Below are positions 24,167-31,877 of a stretch of 64,000 bases of DNA, one piece after another. The DNA is taken from positions 124,001 to 188,000 of the forward strand of contig NZ_RPFW01000007.1 of assembly GCF_007827045.1 (NCBI RefSeq). Reading direction: 5' to 3'. This DNA is from Trebonia kvetii (GTDB taxonomy: Bacteria; Actinomycetota; Actinomycetes; Streptosporangiales; Streptosporangiaceae). The notes beneath the pieces are model-generated. The model searched no databases, was not told the DNA's origin, and saw only the letters and a program-made list of their open reading frames with translations. Each line of letters begins with the position of its first letter. Position 1 is the first letter of the stretch. A program made the translations under genes and the position numbers.

Positions 24167-24736
24167 CCCGATCCCGCCCCGGCGAGTCCCGGGCATGCTG
24201 AATGCCAAGTTGTGCGCTGGCGCTGGCGCTGCCGCCGAGGTCGCGGCGCGCGTCGGCGCTGCACCGCACTGCCCAGCCCAGGCCCCGGATGTCCCCGGTG
24301 TGCGGAAGGTTTCCCTCGGCGTGGACGGCAAGCGGACATGCATCGTGGGGGCGTCCGTCCAGCAGGGCGATCGCGGCGAGCATCTGGTAGGCCAAGTCCT
24401 GGCCACGGGACAGCCGGCGATGCTCGTGGGCCGCGCGGCACGGGGCCCTGAGTTCGTTAAGGTGCAAGGTTCACGGCGGAGGTGTCCCGCCCGATCCTGG
24501 CGTTGCCGGGGGAGTATTCTCCGCCGTCCGGGTCGGGGACGGCCGCGACCAGTTCCAGCCTGCGGGCGCCTGCAGCGTCCCAAAGAGGCGAAGTATCCGC
24601 CGTAGCTCAAGCCCGGATTTGGGTATCTTCGCTGTAGCCGCCGCGCGTGTTTTGTGTGCTTTTGCTCGGGGCGGCGGACGCATTACCTTAACAGTGTCTC
24701 CGCCGCAGAGCCGCACTATTCCGGGAGCTTACCGGG
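24167..24736. other. Gene-poor interval; possible coding remnant on the minus strand
   Basis: No gene can be named. One minus-strand frame between about 24171 and 24467 has high third-position GC and reads RGQDLAYQMLAAIALLDGRP then CPLAVHAEGNLPHTGDIRG, which looks like former coding sequence. It has no proper start or ribosome-binding site and I do not recognise it. The rest (24468-24736) appears non-coding. Confidence 0.35.
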
Positions 24737-25035
24737 CCGAAGTTCGTGTATGACTTCACTGAGGGCAACAAGGACCTCAAGGACCTTCTTGGCGGCAAGG
24801 GGGCATTACCTGCGCACGGAAGCACGCCGGATGGGCTCGAGGAGGAGGTCACCGGCCACCTCGCCCTCAGGCTCGCGGTAAGGAAGGGCCGGGCAGCCCG
24901 GCCGGGACTCGTGATCGGAGTCTGCGGCGAGCACGGCGGCGACCCGGATTCCGTTCACTTCTTCCACCAGGCAGGCCTGGACAAACGTGTCTTGCTCGCC
25001 GTTCCGCGACTGCCGCGCGCCCCGCCTCGAGGCGG
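24737..25035 (+). pseudogene. Pyruvate phosphate dikinase: both ends, centre deleted
   Basis: The sequence opens KFVYDFTEGNKDLKDLLGGKGA, the conserved PPDK N-terminus, then jumps to STPDGLEEEVTGHLA (a segment found about 60-70 residues in) and directly to RKGRAARPGLVIGVCGEHGG and DPDSVHFFHQAGLD, the conserved C-terminus with the PEP-domain Cys region. After GLD the expected V-S-C-S-P-F-R continues in a different frame. About 800 residues are therefore missing and a frameshift follows. It lies beside a universal stress protein gene. Confidence 0.85.
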
Positions 25036-25051
25036 GGCGCGCGGCAGTCGC
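25006..25051. terminator. 46-bp perfect palindrome, terminator
   Basis: A 21-bp arm is repeated exactly in inverse around TCGA, itself a palindrome. It lies 57 nt beyond the stop of the minus-strand universal stress protein gene and at the end of the PPDK remnant, so it can terminate in both directions. Confidence 0.8.
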
Positions 25052-25108
25052 CAGTGGCGGCAGCGATACACACGCTCGGCGCTCCCGCCCGGGTGCCGGT
25101 CACGGCGG

Positions 25109-25984
25109 TTAGACCGACGGGACCGTCACAACGGGGCCGTGCGCGTGGTTCAGGACAGCGTGCCTGACCGCGCCCGCACCGGACCGGGCACCGTGCGTTG
25201 TGTGCCTTCCGAGGACCACAAGGTCGGCGCGGGCCGACAGGCCGACCAGGGCCCGGCCCGGGTGGGCGTGCACAAGGTCGTGGCTGACCTGGACATCCGG
25301 GTACTTGGCGTGCCAGTCGGCCAGCAGGCTGTCCAGTTGCCTGGCAGTCTCCTCCTCCAGGGCCGGCCTGCCCGGCGTGGCGAGAGCCCACGTGGCCTGC
25401 CCGATCTGGGTGTAGGGCGAGTCCCACGCGTGCACAGCGACCAGGCTGGCCTTGCGCAGTGCGGCCTCCTCGAACGCGAAGGCAAGCGCGGCGCCGCTGC
25501 GGGACGGGTCACCGATGCCCACGACGACCTGGCGGTGAACTGCTGTCGTCTCCTCACGGACGACCACCACCGGGCAGGTCGCGTGCGCGGATGCGTACTG
25601 GCTTACCGAGCCGAGGATCATCGCGGTGAACTCGCCGATGCCACGGGCGCCCACGACCAACATCGCCGCACCTGAGCCGGCCTCGGTGAGGGCGTAAGAC
25701 GGCGCTCCGTCCAGCTCATCGACGTCGACCAGCAGGTCAGGGGCGACTGCCGACACCCGTTCGGCTGCAGCGGCCAGGGCACGGTCCCGTGCCTTCCGCA
25801 GCATGTCGGACACGCTGTCGACGCCGGGCACGGGCTCGCTGTCGTTCATCCGTGGCGGCAATGCCATAGCGGACACGATCCGCAGCGGCAGGCCGCGGAG
25901 CACGGCCTCCCTGGCGGCCCAGTCGACCGCACGCAGCGACTCCGCCGAGCCATCGGTACCGGCAACGACCGGCTTTACTGTCAT
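25109..25984 (-). CDS. Universal stress protein, tandem UspA domains
   Basis: A 291-residue cytoplasmic protein with two UspA domains. The first starts KPVVAGTDGSAESLRAVDWAA and ends in LVVGARGIGEFTAMILGSVSQYASAHATCPVVVV with the G-2x-G-9x-G-S ATP motif. The second starts RQVVVGIGDPSRSGAALAFAFEEA and ends RHAVLNHAHGPVVTV, where the motif is weaker. This two-domain type is typical of mycobacterial and streptomycete dormancy (DosR/DevR) regulons. The ATG at 25984 follows GGAGG. A GGGACTAAGGTCCC box lies 113 nt upstream. Confidence 0.9.
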   Translation of the reverse strand: MTVKPVVAGTDGSAESLRAVDWAAREAVLRGLPLRIVSAMALPPRMNDSEPVPGVDSVSDMLRKARDRALAAAAERVSAVAPDLLVDVDELDGAPSYALTEAGSGAAMLVVGARGIGEFTAMILGSVSQYASAHATCPVVVVREETTAVHRQVVVGIGDPSRSGAALAFAFEEAALRKASLVAVHAWDSPYTQIGQATWALATPGRPALEEETARQLDSLLADWHAKYPDVQVSHDLVHAHPGRALVGLSARADLVVLGRHTTHGARSGAGAVRHAVLNHAHGPVVTVPSV

Positions 25985-26096
25985 GATGAACCTCCATGCC
26001 GAGTCCGGCCACGCCGGATAACCTGCGGGGGCACCGCCTGCCTCCAGCATGTTCTCCATTCCGCCTGCCCCTCAGGGGCATTCGGCGACCTCGATA

Positions 26097-26110
26097 GGGA
26101 CTAAGGTCCC
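26097..26110. promoter_or_regulatory. DosR/DevR-type box upstream of the universal stress protein
   Basis: GGGACTAAGGTCCC has GGGAC and GTCCC separated by 4 bp, as in the mycobacterial DosR consensus core GGGACTWWAGTCCC (12 or more of 14 positions agree). It lies in the 240-bp interval upstream of the gene. Confidence 0.65.
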
Positions 26111-26224
26111 GTTCCGCGAGAGCCTGGCGCCTCAGGATTTGCGCCGTGTCTGCTCGGTGGCTGAGGTGCCCGGAGCGGGGTGGCCGCAGTCGTCCCATCC
26201 TCCGGACCGAATGCGTACCGGCCG

Positions 26225-27421
26225 CTACAGACGCAGGCCGAGCGCGTGCGCGGACTCCCGGAGCTGCTCGCGCACCGACGGGTGCGCGACATGCTCGATG
26301 ATCTGTTCCCCCTGGCCGGGCTCGTCGTGACCCCAGATGTCGGCGGCTCCCTGCTCACTGACGATGTAACTGTGCTGAAAGGACGTCACCGGCCCGTCGA
26401 GCCGGGAGACCACGGTGGACACGTCCGCCTTGGGGTGCCATGACGGCAGCGCGATGATCGCCTGCCCGCCTGGGGAGTGCAGTGCTCCGACCACGAAGTC
26501 GGTCTGGCCCCCGAAGCCCGAGTGGATCCTCCCGTTGACCCAGGTCGCGTTGGCCTGGGCGAACAGGTCGACCTGGAGGGCGCTGTTGACGGAGGCCAGC
26601 CGCGGGTGACGGGCGATCTGCGCCGGGTCGTTCACCGTCTCGGTCCGCAGCATCCGGACGTCCGGGTTGCGGTCTATCCAGGCGTAGAGGTCGGCGCTGC
26701 CGAAGGCGAACGACGCGGTGACTGGCTGCGCCGGGTCTAGCGCGCTGGCCTTGGCCAGGCCGAGCACGCCGTCGCTGAACATCTCCGACCAGACGGCAAG
26801 GCCGCGCCTGCCGTGCAGCCCGGCCAGGACGGCGTCGGGAACGGCGCCGATGCCGGCCTGGAGAGTCGCGCCGTCGCCGATCAGCGCGGCCACCCGGTCG
26901 CCGATGACAGCAGACGAATCCGTCACGCGCCATTCTTGCGGGGAAGGCAGCGGCGCTTCCGTCTCGATCGCGTAGTCGATGACCTCGCAAGGCAGCTCCG
27001 CGTCGCCGTAGGTGTACGGGACCCGCGGGTTGAGCTGCGCGATCACCAGCCCGCCATGAGCCCGGACGGCCTCGATCGCCGCGGGAAGGACGTTGACCTC
27101 AGTCCCGAGCGACACACGACCGTCAGCAGGCATCGATGTCTGCACGAGCACGACGTCGGGCGGCAGGGCACTGGCAAGCAGCGTCGGCACCAGCGACAGC
27201 CGGCACGGGAAATAGCGCAGCCTGCTCCGTCCCCGCATCCCAGGGCCGACGAACGATGACTCAAGCGTCACGCCCTCTCGGTCCGGCATGCCCGGCTGTG
27301 CGTTCAGCGCAAACAGCCGGTACACGGCGACCGAGCCGTCAAAGACGGCCAGGGCCCGCCAGGGCGTAGCGAAATTGCCACCGACGACGATCCTCGGCGT
27401 GCCTGGCAGCGCGCCGAGCAC
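26225..27421 (-). CDS. Acetyl-CoA hydrolase / 4-hydroxybutyrate CoA-transferase family
   Basis: A 398-residue enzyme of the AcCoA hydrolase/transferase family. N-terminal half: TLESSFVGPGMRGRSRLRYFPCRLS, VVLVQTSMPADGRVSLGTEVN and LIAQLNPRVPYTYGD. C-terminal half: GDGATLQAGIGAVPDAVLAGL, WSEMFSDGVLGL, ASVNSALQVDLFAQAN, SGFGGQTDFV and TVVSRLDGPVTSF, including the family's catalytic Glu region at WSEMFSDG. It moves CoA between short-chain acids, useful for fermentative carbon flow. The GTG at 27421 lies 15 nt after the split-barrel gene and has only a weak site, suggesting coupling to that gene. Confidence 0.85.
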   Translation of the reverse strand: MLGALPGTPRIVVGGNFATPWRALAVFDGSVAVYRLFALNAQPGMPDREGVTLESSFVGPGMRGRSRLRYFPCRLSLVPTLLASALPPDVVLVQTSMPADGRVSLGTEVNVLPAAIEAVRAHGGLVIAQLNPRVPYTYGDAELPCEVIDYAIETEAPLPSPQEWRVTDSSAVIGDRVAALIGDGATLQAGIGAVPDAVLAGLHGRRGLAVWSEMFSDGVLGLAKASALDPAQPVTASFAFGSADLYAWIDRNPDVRMLRTETVNDPAQIARHPRLASVNSALQVDLFAQANATWVNGRIHSGFGGQTDFVVGALHSPGGQAIIALPSWHPKADVSTVVSRLDGPVTSFQHSYIVSEQGAADIWGHDEPGQGEQIIEHVAHPSVREQLRESAHALGLRL

Positions 27422-27436
27422 GCTCGCAGCTGCCGC

Positions 27437-27880
27437 TCAGACAGGACCCGCATCGCCGTCCCTTATCAGCCGCCGGGCGGCGACCCGCCGCCCGTTCACG
27501 AATGTCGGGGAGATCCGGATGAAGTGGTCACGCTCCCCCGGTGCCCACGGGTCGAGGCCGGTTTGCTGCAGGCGGAGGATCTCCTCGCCGTCAGTCACCG
27601 CTCGGGAGCACCCGACGACGGTCACGCTCCAGCCGCCGTGCGCGGAGATGTCCAGGCTGTCAGCCTCGAAGGCAACGACCGAGCCCTGGGTCGCGGCGGC
27701 GAGCTTACCGCCTGAGTCCGTCCTGATGACGATGTCGCCGTCGACCAGCGTGAAGTTCACGAGTTCCACTGCGGGCAGCGCCTGCCGGGTGTAGACGATC
27801 CTGCCCACGGGCACCTGTCCTACCAGTCGCAGGCACTCATCTCGTGACAGCTGCTCGAGCGTCGTGCCGTTGAAGTCCAT
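27437..27880 (-). CDS. Pyridoxamine 5'-phosphate oxidase-like flavoprotein (split barrel)
   Basis: A 147-residue FMN/F420 split-barrel protein: QLSRDECLRLVGQVPVGRIVYTRQALPAVELVNFTLVDGDIVIRT, then KLAAATQGSVVAFEAD and GWSVTVVG. The family includes many DosR-regulon proteins in mycobacteria. The ATG at 27880 is preferred over the ATG at 27955 because GGATGGT precedes it and because a GGGAC-N4-TTCCC box at 27918-27931 would then lie in the promoter. It probably heads an operon with the CoA hydrolase. Confidence 0.82.
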   Translation of the reverse strand: MDFNGTTLEQLSRDECLRLVGQVPVGRIVYTRQALPAVELVNFTLVDGDIVIRTDSGGKLAAATQGSVVAFEADSLDISAHGGWSVTVVGCSRAVTDGEEILRLQQTGLDPWAPGERDHFIRISPTFVNGRRVAARRLIRDGDAGPV

Positions 27881-27917
27881 ACCATCCAGGATGCCTGTGA
27901 CCTGGGCTGCGGGACGA

Positions 27918-27931
27918 GGGAACAAGGTCCC
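27918..27931. promoter_or_regulatory. DosR-like box upstream of the split-barrel gene
   Basis: Read on the minus strand, GGGACCTTGTTCCC has the same 5-4-5 layout as the box at 26097 and sits 38 nt before the chosen start. Confidence 0.5.
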
Positions 27932-27955
27932 TACCTTGGGGACTTCTGCCTTCAT

Positions 27956-28351
27956 TCATCTTGCCGCGGAGTCGCCAGACATGTGGCGCGCAGGCGTGAT
28001 GACCGGCAGCGCCAGGCTGACGGTCTCAGCCCACCGGACGCGAGGGTCGGGAAGATCGGGCAGCAGCGCTTCTGGCGTGCTTCCCGTCAGTCCCGGAAGT
28101 TCGGTGATCGTGGCATTGGCGGCGGCAATCGCATGGCGCGAAACTCGGTAGTGATGGCCGCATAGCAGCAGTTCGGTGCGGTGGGGACGGGCCTCGATCG
28201 CCGGCATAATCACCCGCACCACCGGATTGGCGGGGCAGCAGCAGGCCGGCCCGAGTACGGCCGGGCCGCCGGCCTCAATGGTGTCGTCATGCAGCCGCCG
28301 GGATGCAGTGCTCCTCTGGTCCGCTGCTGAGTACCGGGATCTCTCGTTCAT
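27956..28351 (-). CDS. Small Cys/His protein, DUF7455-like
   Basis: A 131-residue protein. The centre reads ACCCPANPVVRVIMP then HRTELLLCGHHYRVSR, a Cys...Cys-x-His-His arrangement that I associate with the DUF7455 group of small actinobacterial proteins, possibly zinc-binding. The N- and C-termini are low complexity. The ATG lacks a clear ribosome-binding site. It is divergent from the flavodoxin gene and lies just upstream of the split-barrel operon. Function unknown. Confidence 0.6.
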   Translation of the reverse strand: MNERSRYSAADQRSTASRRLHDDTIEAGGPAVLGPACCCPANPVVRVIMPAIEARPHRTELLLCGHHYRVSRHAIAAANATITELPGLTGSTPEALLPDLPDPRVRWAETVSLALPVITPARHMSGDSAAR

Positions 28352-28409
28352 GTATCCATGCTCGCTGGGGTCAGCGAACGGCCAGCAGAGACGAAGATCA
28401 CTGTGGGAA

Positions 28410-28423
28410 AGGACGAATGTCCC
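28410..28423. promoter_or_regulatory. DosR-like box between the DUF7455-like and flavodoxin genes
   Basis: AGGACGAATGTCCC keeps GGAC and GTCCC with 4 bp between. It is weaker than the box at 26097 but has the same spacing and lies in the divergent promoter region. Confidence 0.45.
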
Positions 28424-28576
28424 GGACTTCTGTCATGGAGCGCTTGAGGCTCCGGGCGTCAGGACACCCTCCGGTGACGGAAGTCCCGGCGGCTGGGGAC
28501 ATTCAGCTGTGACGGCTGCCGCCGGTCGAGCGAGAGACTGGAATATGAGCGGGCCCAACCCAGATGGAGGCACTCG

Positions 28577-29113
28577 ATGAACAGCCCCAAGTATCTGCCG
28601 CGGGTGCTGATAGCCGCAGCTTCCGAGCACGGCTCGACGACTGAGATCGCTCGCCTCATCGGCGATGCGCTCATCGTCAACCATTTGGCCGTCGACATCG
28701 TCCCGCCCGCAGCCGTTGATTCCATTGAGGACTACGATGCCGTGATCCTCGGCAGTGCCATCTACGCGGGTCGCTGGCTTGCCTCGGCAAGGGACTTCGC
28801 AATCCGGTTCCGCGACCCGCTGGCCGCCCGCTCCGTCTGGCTGTTTTCCAGCGGGCCGGTGGGTGATCCTTCCAGCAAGCTCGTCCGGTTGATGGAGAAA
28901 GACCCTGTCGATGTCACCCGGATCCAGCAGGACATTCAAGTCCGCGGCCACCGGATTTTCGCCGGCAAGCTCGACTCGAAAGCTCTGAGCGTCGCGCAGC
29001 GAGTCTCACTCCTGGTGTTTCGCGGCCTGAACGGGGACTTCCGTGACAGGGCCGCCATCATGCAATGGGCAGACAGCATCGCGGCAGACCTGGCAGCCCA
29101 GCCACAACGGTGA
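28577..29113 (+). CDS. Flavodoxin-domain protein
   Basis: A 178-residue flavodoxin of the menaquinone-dependent protoporphyrinogen dehydrogenase (HemG)-like group: RVLIAAASEHGSTTEIARLIGDAL forms the phosphate loop, IEDYDAVILGSAIYAGRW the first flavin loop and SVWLFSSGPVGD the second. The C-terminal FRGLNGDFRDRAAIMQWAD is typical of this group. It carries electrons via FMN; the partner is unknown. The ATG follows TGGAGG. With the preceding genes and boxes it fits a low-oxygen redox cluster. Confidence 0.85.
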   Translation: MNSPKYLPRVLIAAASEHGSTTEIARLIGDALIVNHLAVDIVPPAAVDSIEDYDAVILGSAIYAGRWLASARDFAIRFRDPLAARSVWLFSSGPVGDPSSKLVRLMEKDPVDVTRIQQDIQVRGHRIFAGKLDSKALSVAQRVSLLVFRGLNGDFRDRAAIMQWADSIAADLAAQPQR

Positions 29114-29197
29114 CCTGGTGAGCTTGCCCCCGTTTCCCGGACACGATAGAAACCACGGTGGACCTCTGACCTGGCCTTCTTGAACGGTCGCGTCTCC

Positions 29198-29977
29198 TTA
29201 TGGGGAAAGCAGGTCCGTCAGGGTGACAGCGCGCAGTCCCCGGCTGGCCAGGCCGCGCACGATCGCGGGCAGCGCGGTCACCGAGCCGGGATGCCCGAGG
29301 TGCAGGCTTACGATCGAGCCTGGCCGGGCCGATCCGAGCACCGTGGATACGATCGCGTCCGGTCCCGGGTCGGTGTAGTCGAGAGAGTCCACGTCGTAGG
29401 ACACGCACGTCTGGTATCCCGCCTTGCGGGCCTCCGCCTCGATCAGCGGCGTCGAGTACCGCGTTTGCGAGGGCCGGAACCAGCGGCCGGCCGATCCGGT
29501 CAGGTCGTGCAATCGCTGCGCGCACCCCGCGATCTCCGCGTAGGCGGCGGAGGCGTCCATGGCCGTGATGTCCAGGTGATGCATGGTGTGATTGCCCAGG
29601 TCATGTCCCCCGCGCAGGATCCGCTCCGCGACCCGCGGGTACTGCCCGAGCCAGGTCCCGACGGCGAGCACCGTGACCCGCGCGCCAGCACGCTCCGCCT
29701 CGGCGAGCAGCGCGTCAGCCATCGACAGGGGTCCCTGACCGTGGAAGGTGAGCGCCACCTGGGACTGGTCCCGTGACCCGTGCACCACCTGCGGGCCCAA
29801 GTGCGTGCCCGCGTCTTTGGAATGGGTCTCCGTCGGCGACGGCACTGCAGCGGCCGATTTGGGGCCGGTTGCGTGCGGCTGCTCCGCGGCCGGCCGCGCG
29901 GTCGTGCACGCTGCCAGCCCGGCCCCGGTGACGGCCGCGCCGGCGAGCAGCAGGAATTCGCGTCGTTCGATAGGCAC
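29198..29977 (-). CDS. Polysaccharide deacetylase-fold lipoprotein with altered catalytic motif
   Basis: A 259-residue exported protein. The N-terminus RREFLLLAGAAVTGAGLAAC has a lipobox (LAAC), so it is probably a lipoprotein, and the twin Arg could allow Tat export. The NodB fold is recognisable: VALTFHGQG, GGHDLGNHTMHHLDI, RWFRPSQTRYS and SLHLGHP. Motif 1 of active deacetylases is TFDDG; here it is TFHGQ, so both the general-base Asp and the metal-ligand Asp are replaced, while the two metal His of motif 2 remain. It may bind rather than deacetylate. The GTG start has no clear site. Confidence 0.8.
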   Translation of the reverse strand: MPIERREFLLLAGAAVTGAGLAACTTARPAAEQPHATGPKSAAAVPSPTETHSKDAGTHLGPQVVHGSRDQSQVALTFHGQGPLSMADALLAEAERAGARVTVLAVGTWLGQYPRVAERILRGGHDLGNHTMHHLDITAMDASAAYAEIAGCAQRLHDLTGSAGRWFRPSQTRYSTPLIEAEARKAGYQTCVSYDVDSLDYTDPGPDAIVSTVLGSARPGSIVSLHLGHPGSVTALPAIVRGLASRGLRAVTLTDLLSP

Positions 29978-30206
29978 AGCAGAGCAGTACCCGCCCCCGG
30001 CCCATCAAGCACCCGGTGTCCAGGCATTCACGGAAGAGCTCGCGGCGGGCGGGCGGCCACGCTCTGCACATCACTCTCATATCCGGGCGGATTACCGTGG
30101 CTCCGGCCGCCGGATCATGATTATCCTGTGCCGCGGCCACCGCGGGGCGCCCCCAGGCCGCGCCCGGGACGATAGCCGCCAAGAGCGCTGAGAACGAGGT
30201 GTCCTG

Positions 30207-31100
30207 ATGATCATTGAACGTCACGACGACGTCACTCCCGCCGTGCTCGCGGTCATGCGGCAGACCAGTGACCCGCGTCTGCGGGAGATCATGACGTCGC
30301 TTGTCTCGCACCTGCACGCGTTCGTTCGCGACGTCCGGCTCACCGAAGAGGAGTTCCAGTCGGCTGCCGCCATCCTCAACGAGATGGGCCAGGCCACGAC
30401 CGACACCCACAACGAGGCGGTGCTGATGGCCGGGTCCCTCGGCGTCTCAACCCTCGTCTGCCTGCTGAACAACGGCGACCACGGCGCCACCGAGACGCAG
30501 CAGAACCTGCTCGGGCCGTTCTGGAGAATGCACTCACCGCCGACCGCCAACGGCGGGTCCATCGTCCGCTCCCCGACGCCAGGCCCGGCCCTGTTCGTCA
30601 ACGCGCGGGTGCGGGACGCGAACGGCGCCTCAGTCGCGGGGGCCGAGGTCGATGTGTGGCATTCCTCGCCGGTCGGGCTGTACGAGCAGCAGGACGCCGG
30701 GCAGGCGGAGATGAACCTGCGCGGCAAGCTGATCACCGACGAGGAGGGCCGCTTCTGGTTCCGGACGGTGAAGATGGCCGGGTACCCCATCCCCACCGAC
30801 ACCGTCGTGGGCCGGCTGCTCGAGGCGCAGCACCGTCACCCGTTCCGCCCCGCGCACCTGCACGTCCTGATACTCAAGGAAGGCTTCAAGACCAGGATCT
30901 CGCAGGTCTACGTCGACGATGACCCGCACCTCGACACTGATGTCCAGTTCGGCGTCACCCGCGCGCTGATCGGCGACTTCCAGCGGCACGACGAACCCCG
31001 CCCGGACGACCCCGGCGTGCAGGCGCCCTGGTACTCGCTCGATTACGTGTTCACCCTCGAGCCCGGCGTGGCCAGGCTTCCCCGCCCGCCGATCAAGTAG
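30207..31100 (+). CDS. Intradiol ring-cleavage dioxygenase (hydroxyquinol/catechol 1,2-dioxygenase type)
   Basis: A 297-residue non-heme Fe(III) dioxygenase. The N-terminal helical dimerisation domain (residues 1-~95) is followed by LLGPFWRMHSPP, VAGAEVDVWHSSPVGLYEQQD, then GYPIPTDTVVGRLLEAQ, and FRPAHLHVLI. The ligands Tyr (GLYEQ), Tyr (AGYPIP) and two His (PAHLH) are all visible. The N-terminal domain and length match the hydroxyquinol 1,2-dioxygenase branch. It cleaves an aromatic diol or triol between the hydroxyls. The ATG follows GAGGTG. No maleylacetate reductase is adjacent. Confidence 0.87.
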   Translation: MIIERHDDVTPAVLAVMRQTSDPRLREIMTSLVSHLHAFVRDVRLTEEEFQSAAAILNEMGQATTDTHNEAVLMAGSLGVSTLVCLLNNGDHGATETQQNLLGPFWRMHSPPTANGGSIVRSPTPGPALFVNARVRDANGASVAGAEVDVWHSSPVGLYEQQDAGQAEMNLRGKLITDEEGRFWFRTVKMAGYPIPTDTVVGRLLEAQHRHPFRPAHLHVLILKEGFKTRISQVYVDDDPHLDTDVQFGVTRALIGDFQRHDEPRPDDPGVQAPWYSLDYVFTLEPGVARLPRPPIK

Positions 31101-31136
31101 AGCCGCCGGTCAAGTAGAGCCGGAGCCCGTATCAGG

Positions 31137-31859
31137 TCATTCCTTGGCGGGGCCGGCTTCATCTGGGTCGCCCGCGGGCAGTTCGGGGGTCGCGGGCGGG
31201 GCGGCGAGCTTCGCCTTGAGTGCGGCCAGCTGGCTTTCCACGTCGGCGGCCCGTGCGGCCTCGTCGAGTTCTTCCTGGGTGCGGGCCGAGTTGCCGCTTG
31301 CGTCCTCGAGCGCGCCTGACTGCATCAGTTCGTCCGTGGCGCCCGCTCTGGCCTGCATGGTGGCGATCTTGTCTTGCGCGCGCACCAGCGCGTCGCCCGT
31401 GCCGCCGTAGTCGTCGGCCTGGGCGACGGCGTAGTCCGCCTTCATGACTTCCTTCTGCGAGCGGAACTGGCTGACCCGCTGCTGCAGCTGGGCGAGAGTC
31501 TGCTGGAGCTGCTGTTCCTGCCTAGTCAGCTCTTCGTGCTGCGCCACCATCTCGTCGGCCTGCTGCCTGGCGGCGGCCTGGCGGGACAGCGCCTCCGCAG
31601 CCAGGTCATCCCTGCCCTGTCCGCGCGCCGCCTCGGCCTGGTTCCCCAGGTGATCGACCGATTGCCGCAGCTGCGGTTCCTGAAGCTCCAGCCGCTTGCG
31701 CTCGGCGGCGATCTCGACAAGCGCCTGGCGGACGCGGGTGATGTACTCGAGCATCTGCTGGTAAGCGTAGTCGAGCTGCTCATTCGGGTTCTCGACAGAG
31801 TCAAGCGCCTCGTTTGCCTTGGCGGCGAGGATGTCGTGGGCTCTGGAGAAAAGGCTCAT
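31137..31859 (-). CDS. PspA/IM30 family envelope stress protein
   Basis: A 240-residue protein, almost all coiled coil, with the family opening MSLFSRAHDILAAKANEALDSVENPNEQLDYAYQQM and long Gln/Glu/Ala-rich helices (residues ~30-180), ending in an acidic Pro-rich tail. PspA proteins bind the inner membrane face as oligomers and preserve it under stress. No pspBC-like gene is adjacent. It is upstream of and co-directional with the B12-binding-fold gene's neighbour strand but is separated from it by 18 nt only, so read-through from that gene is possible. Confidence 0.87.
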   Translation of the reverse strand: MSLFSRAHDILAAKANEALDSVENPNEQLDYAYQQMLEYITRVRQALVEIAAERKRLELQEPQLRQSVDHLGNQAEAARGQGRDDLAAEALSRQAAARQQADEMVAQHEELTRQEQQLQQTLAQLQQRVSQFRSQKEVMKADYAVAQADDYGGTGDALVRAQDKIATMQARAGATDELMQSGALEDASGNSARTQEELDEAARAADVESQLAALKAKLAAPPATPELPAGDPDEAGPAKE

Positions 31860-31877
31860 GATTGCACCCTACGCCGC

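Noticed and set aside
24078..24467. Minus-strand frame with partly coding-like composition
   Set aside because: It overlaps the end of the acyl-CoA dehydrogenase, lacks a proper start and matches nothing I know; kept only as a possible remnant in the gap description.
26097..26110. GGGACTAAGGTCCC as a terminator or chance palindrome
   Set aside because: Too short for a terminator and placed upstream of the gene; the same 5-4-5 layout recurs twice in neighbouring promoters, so I kept it as a DosR-like site.
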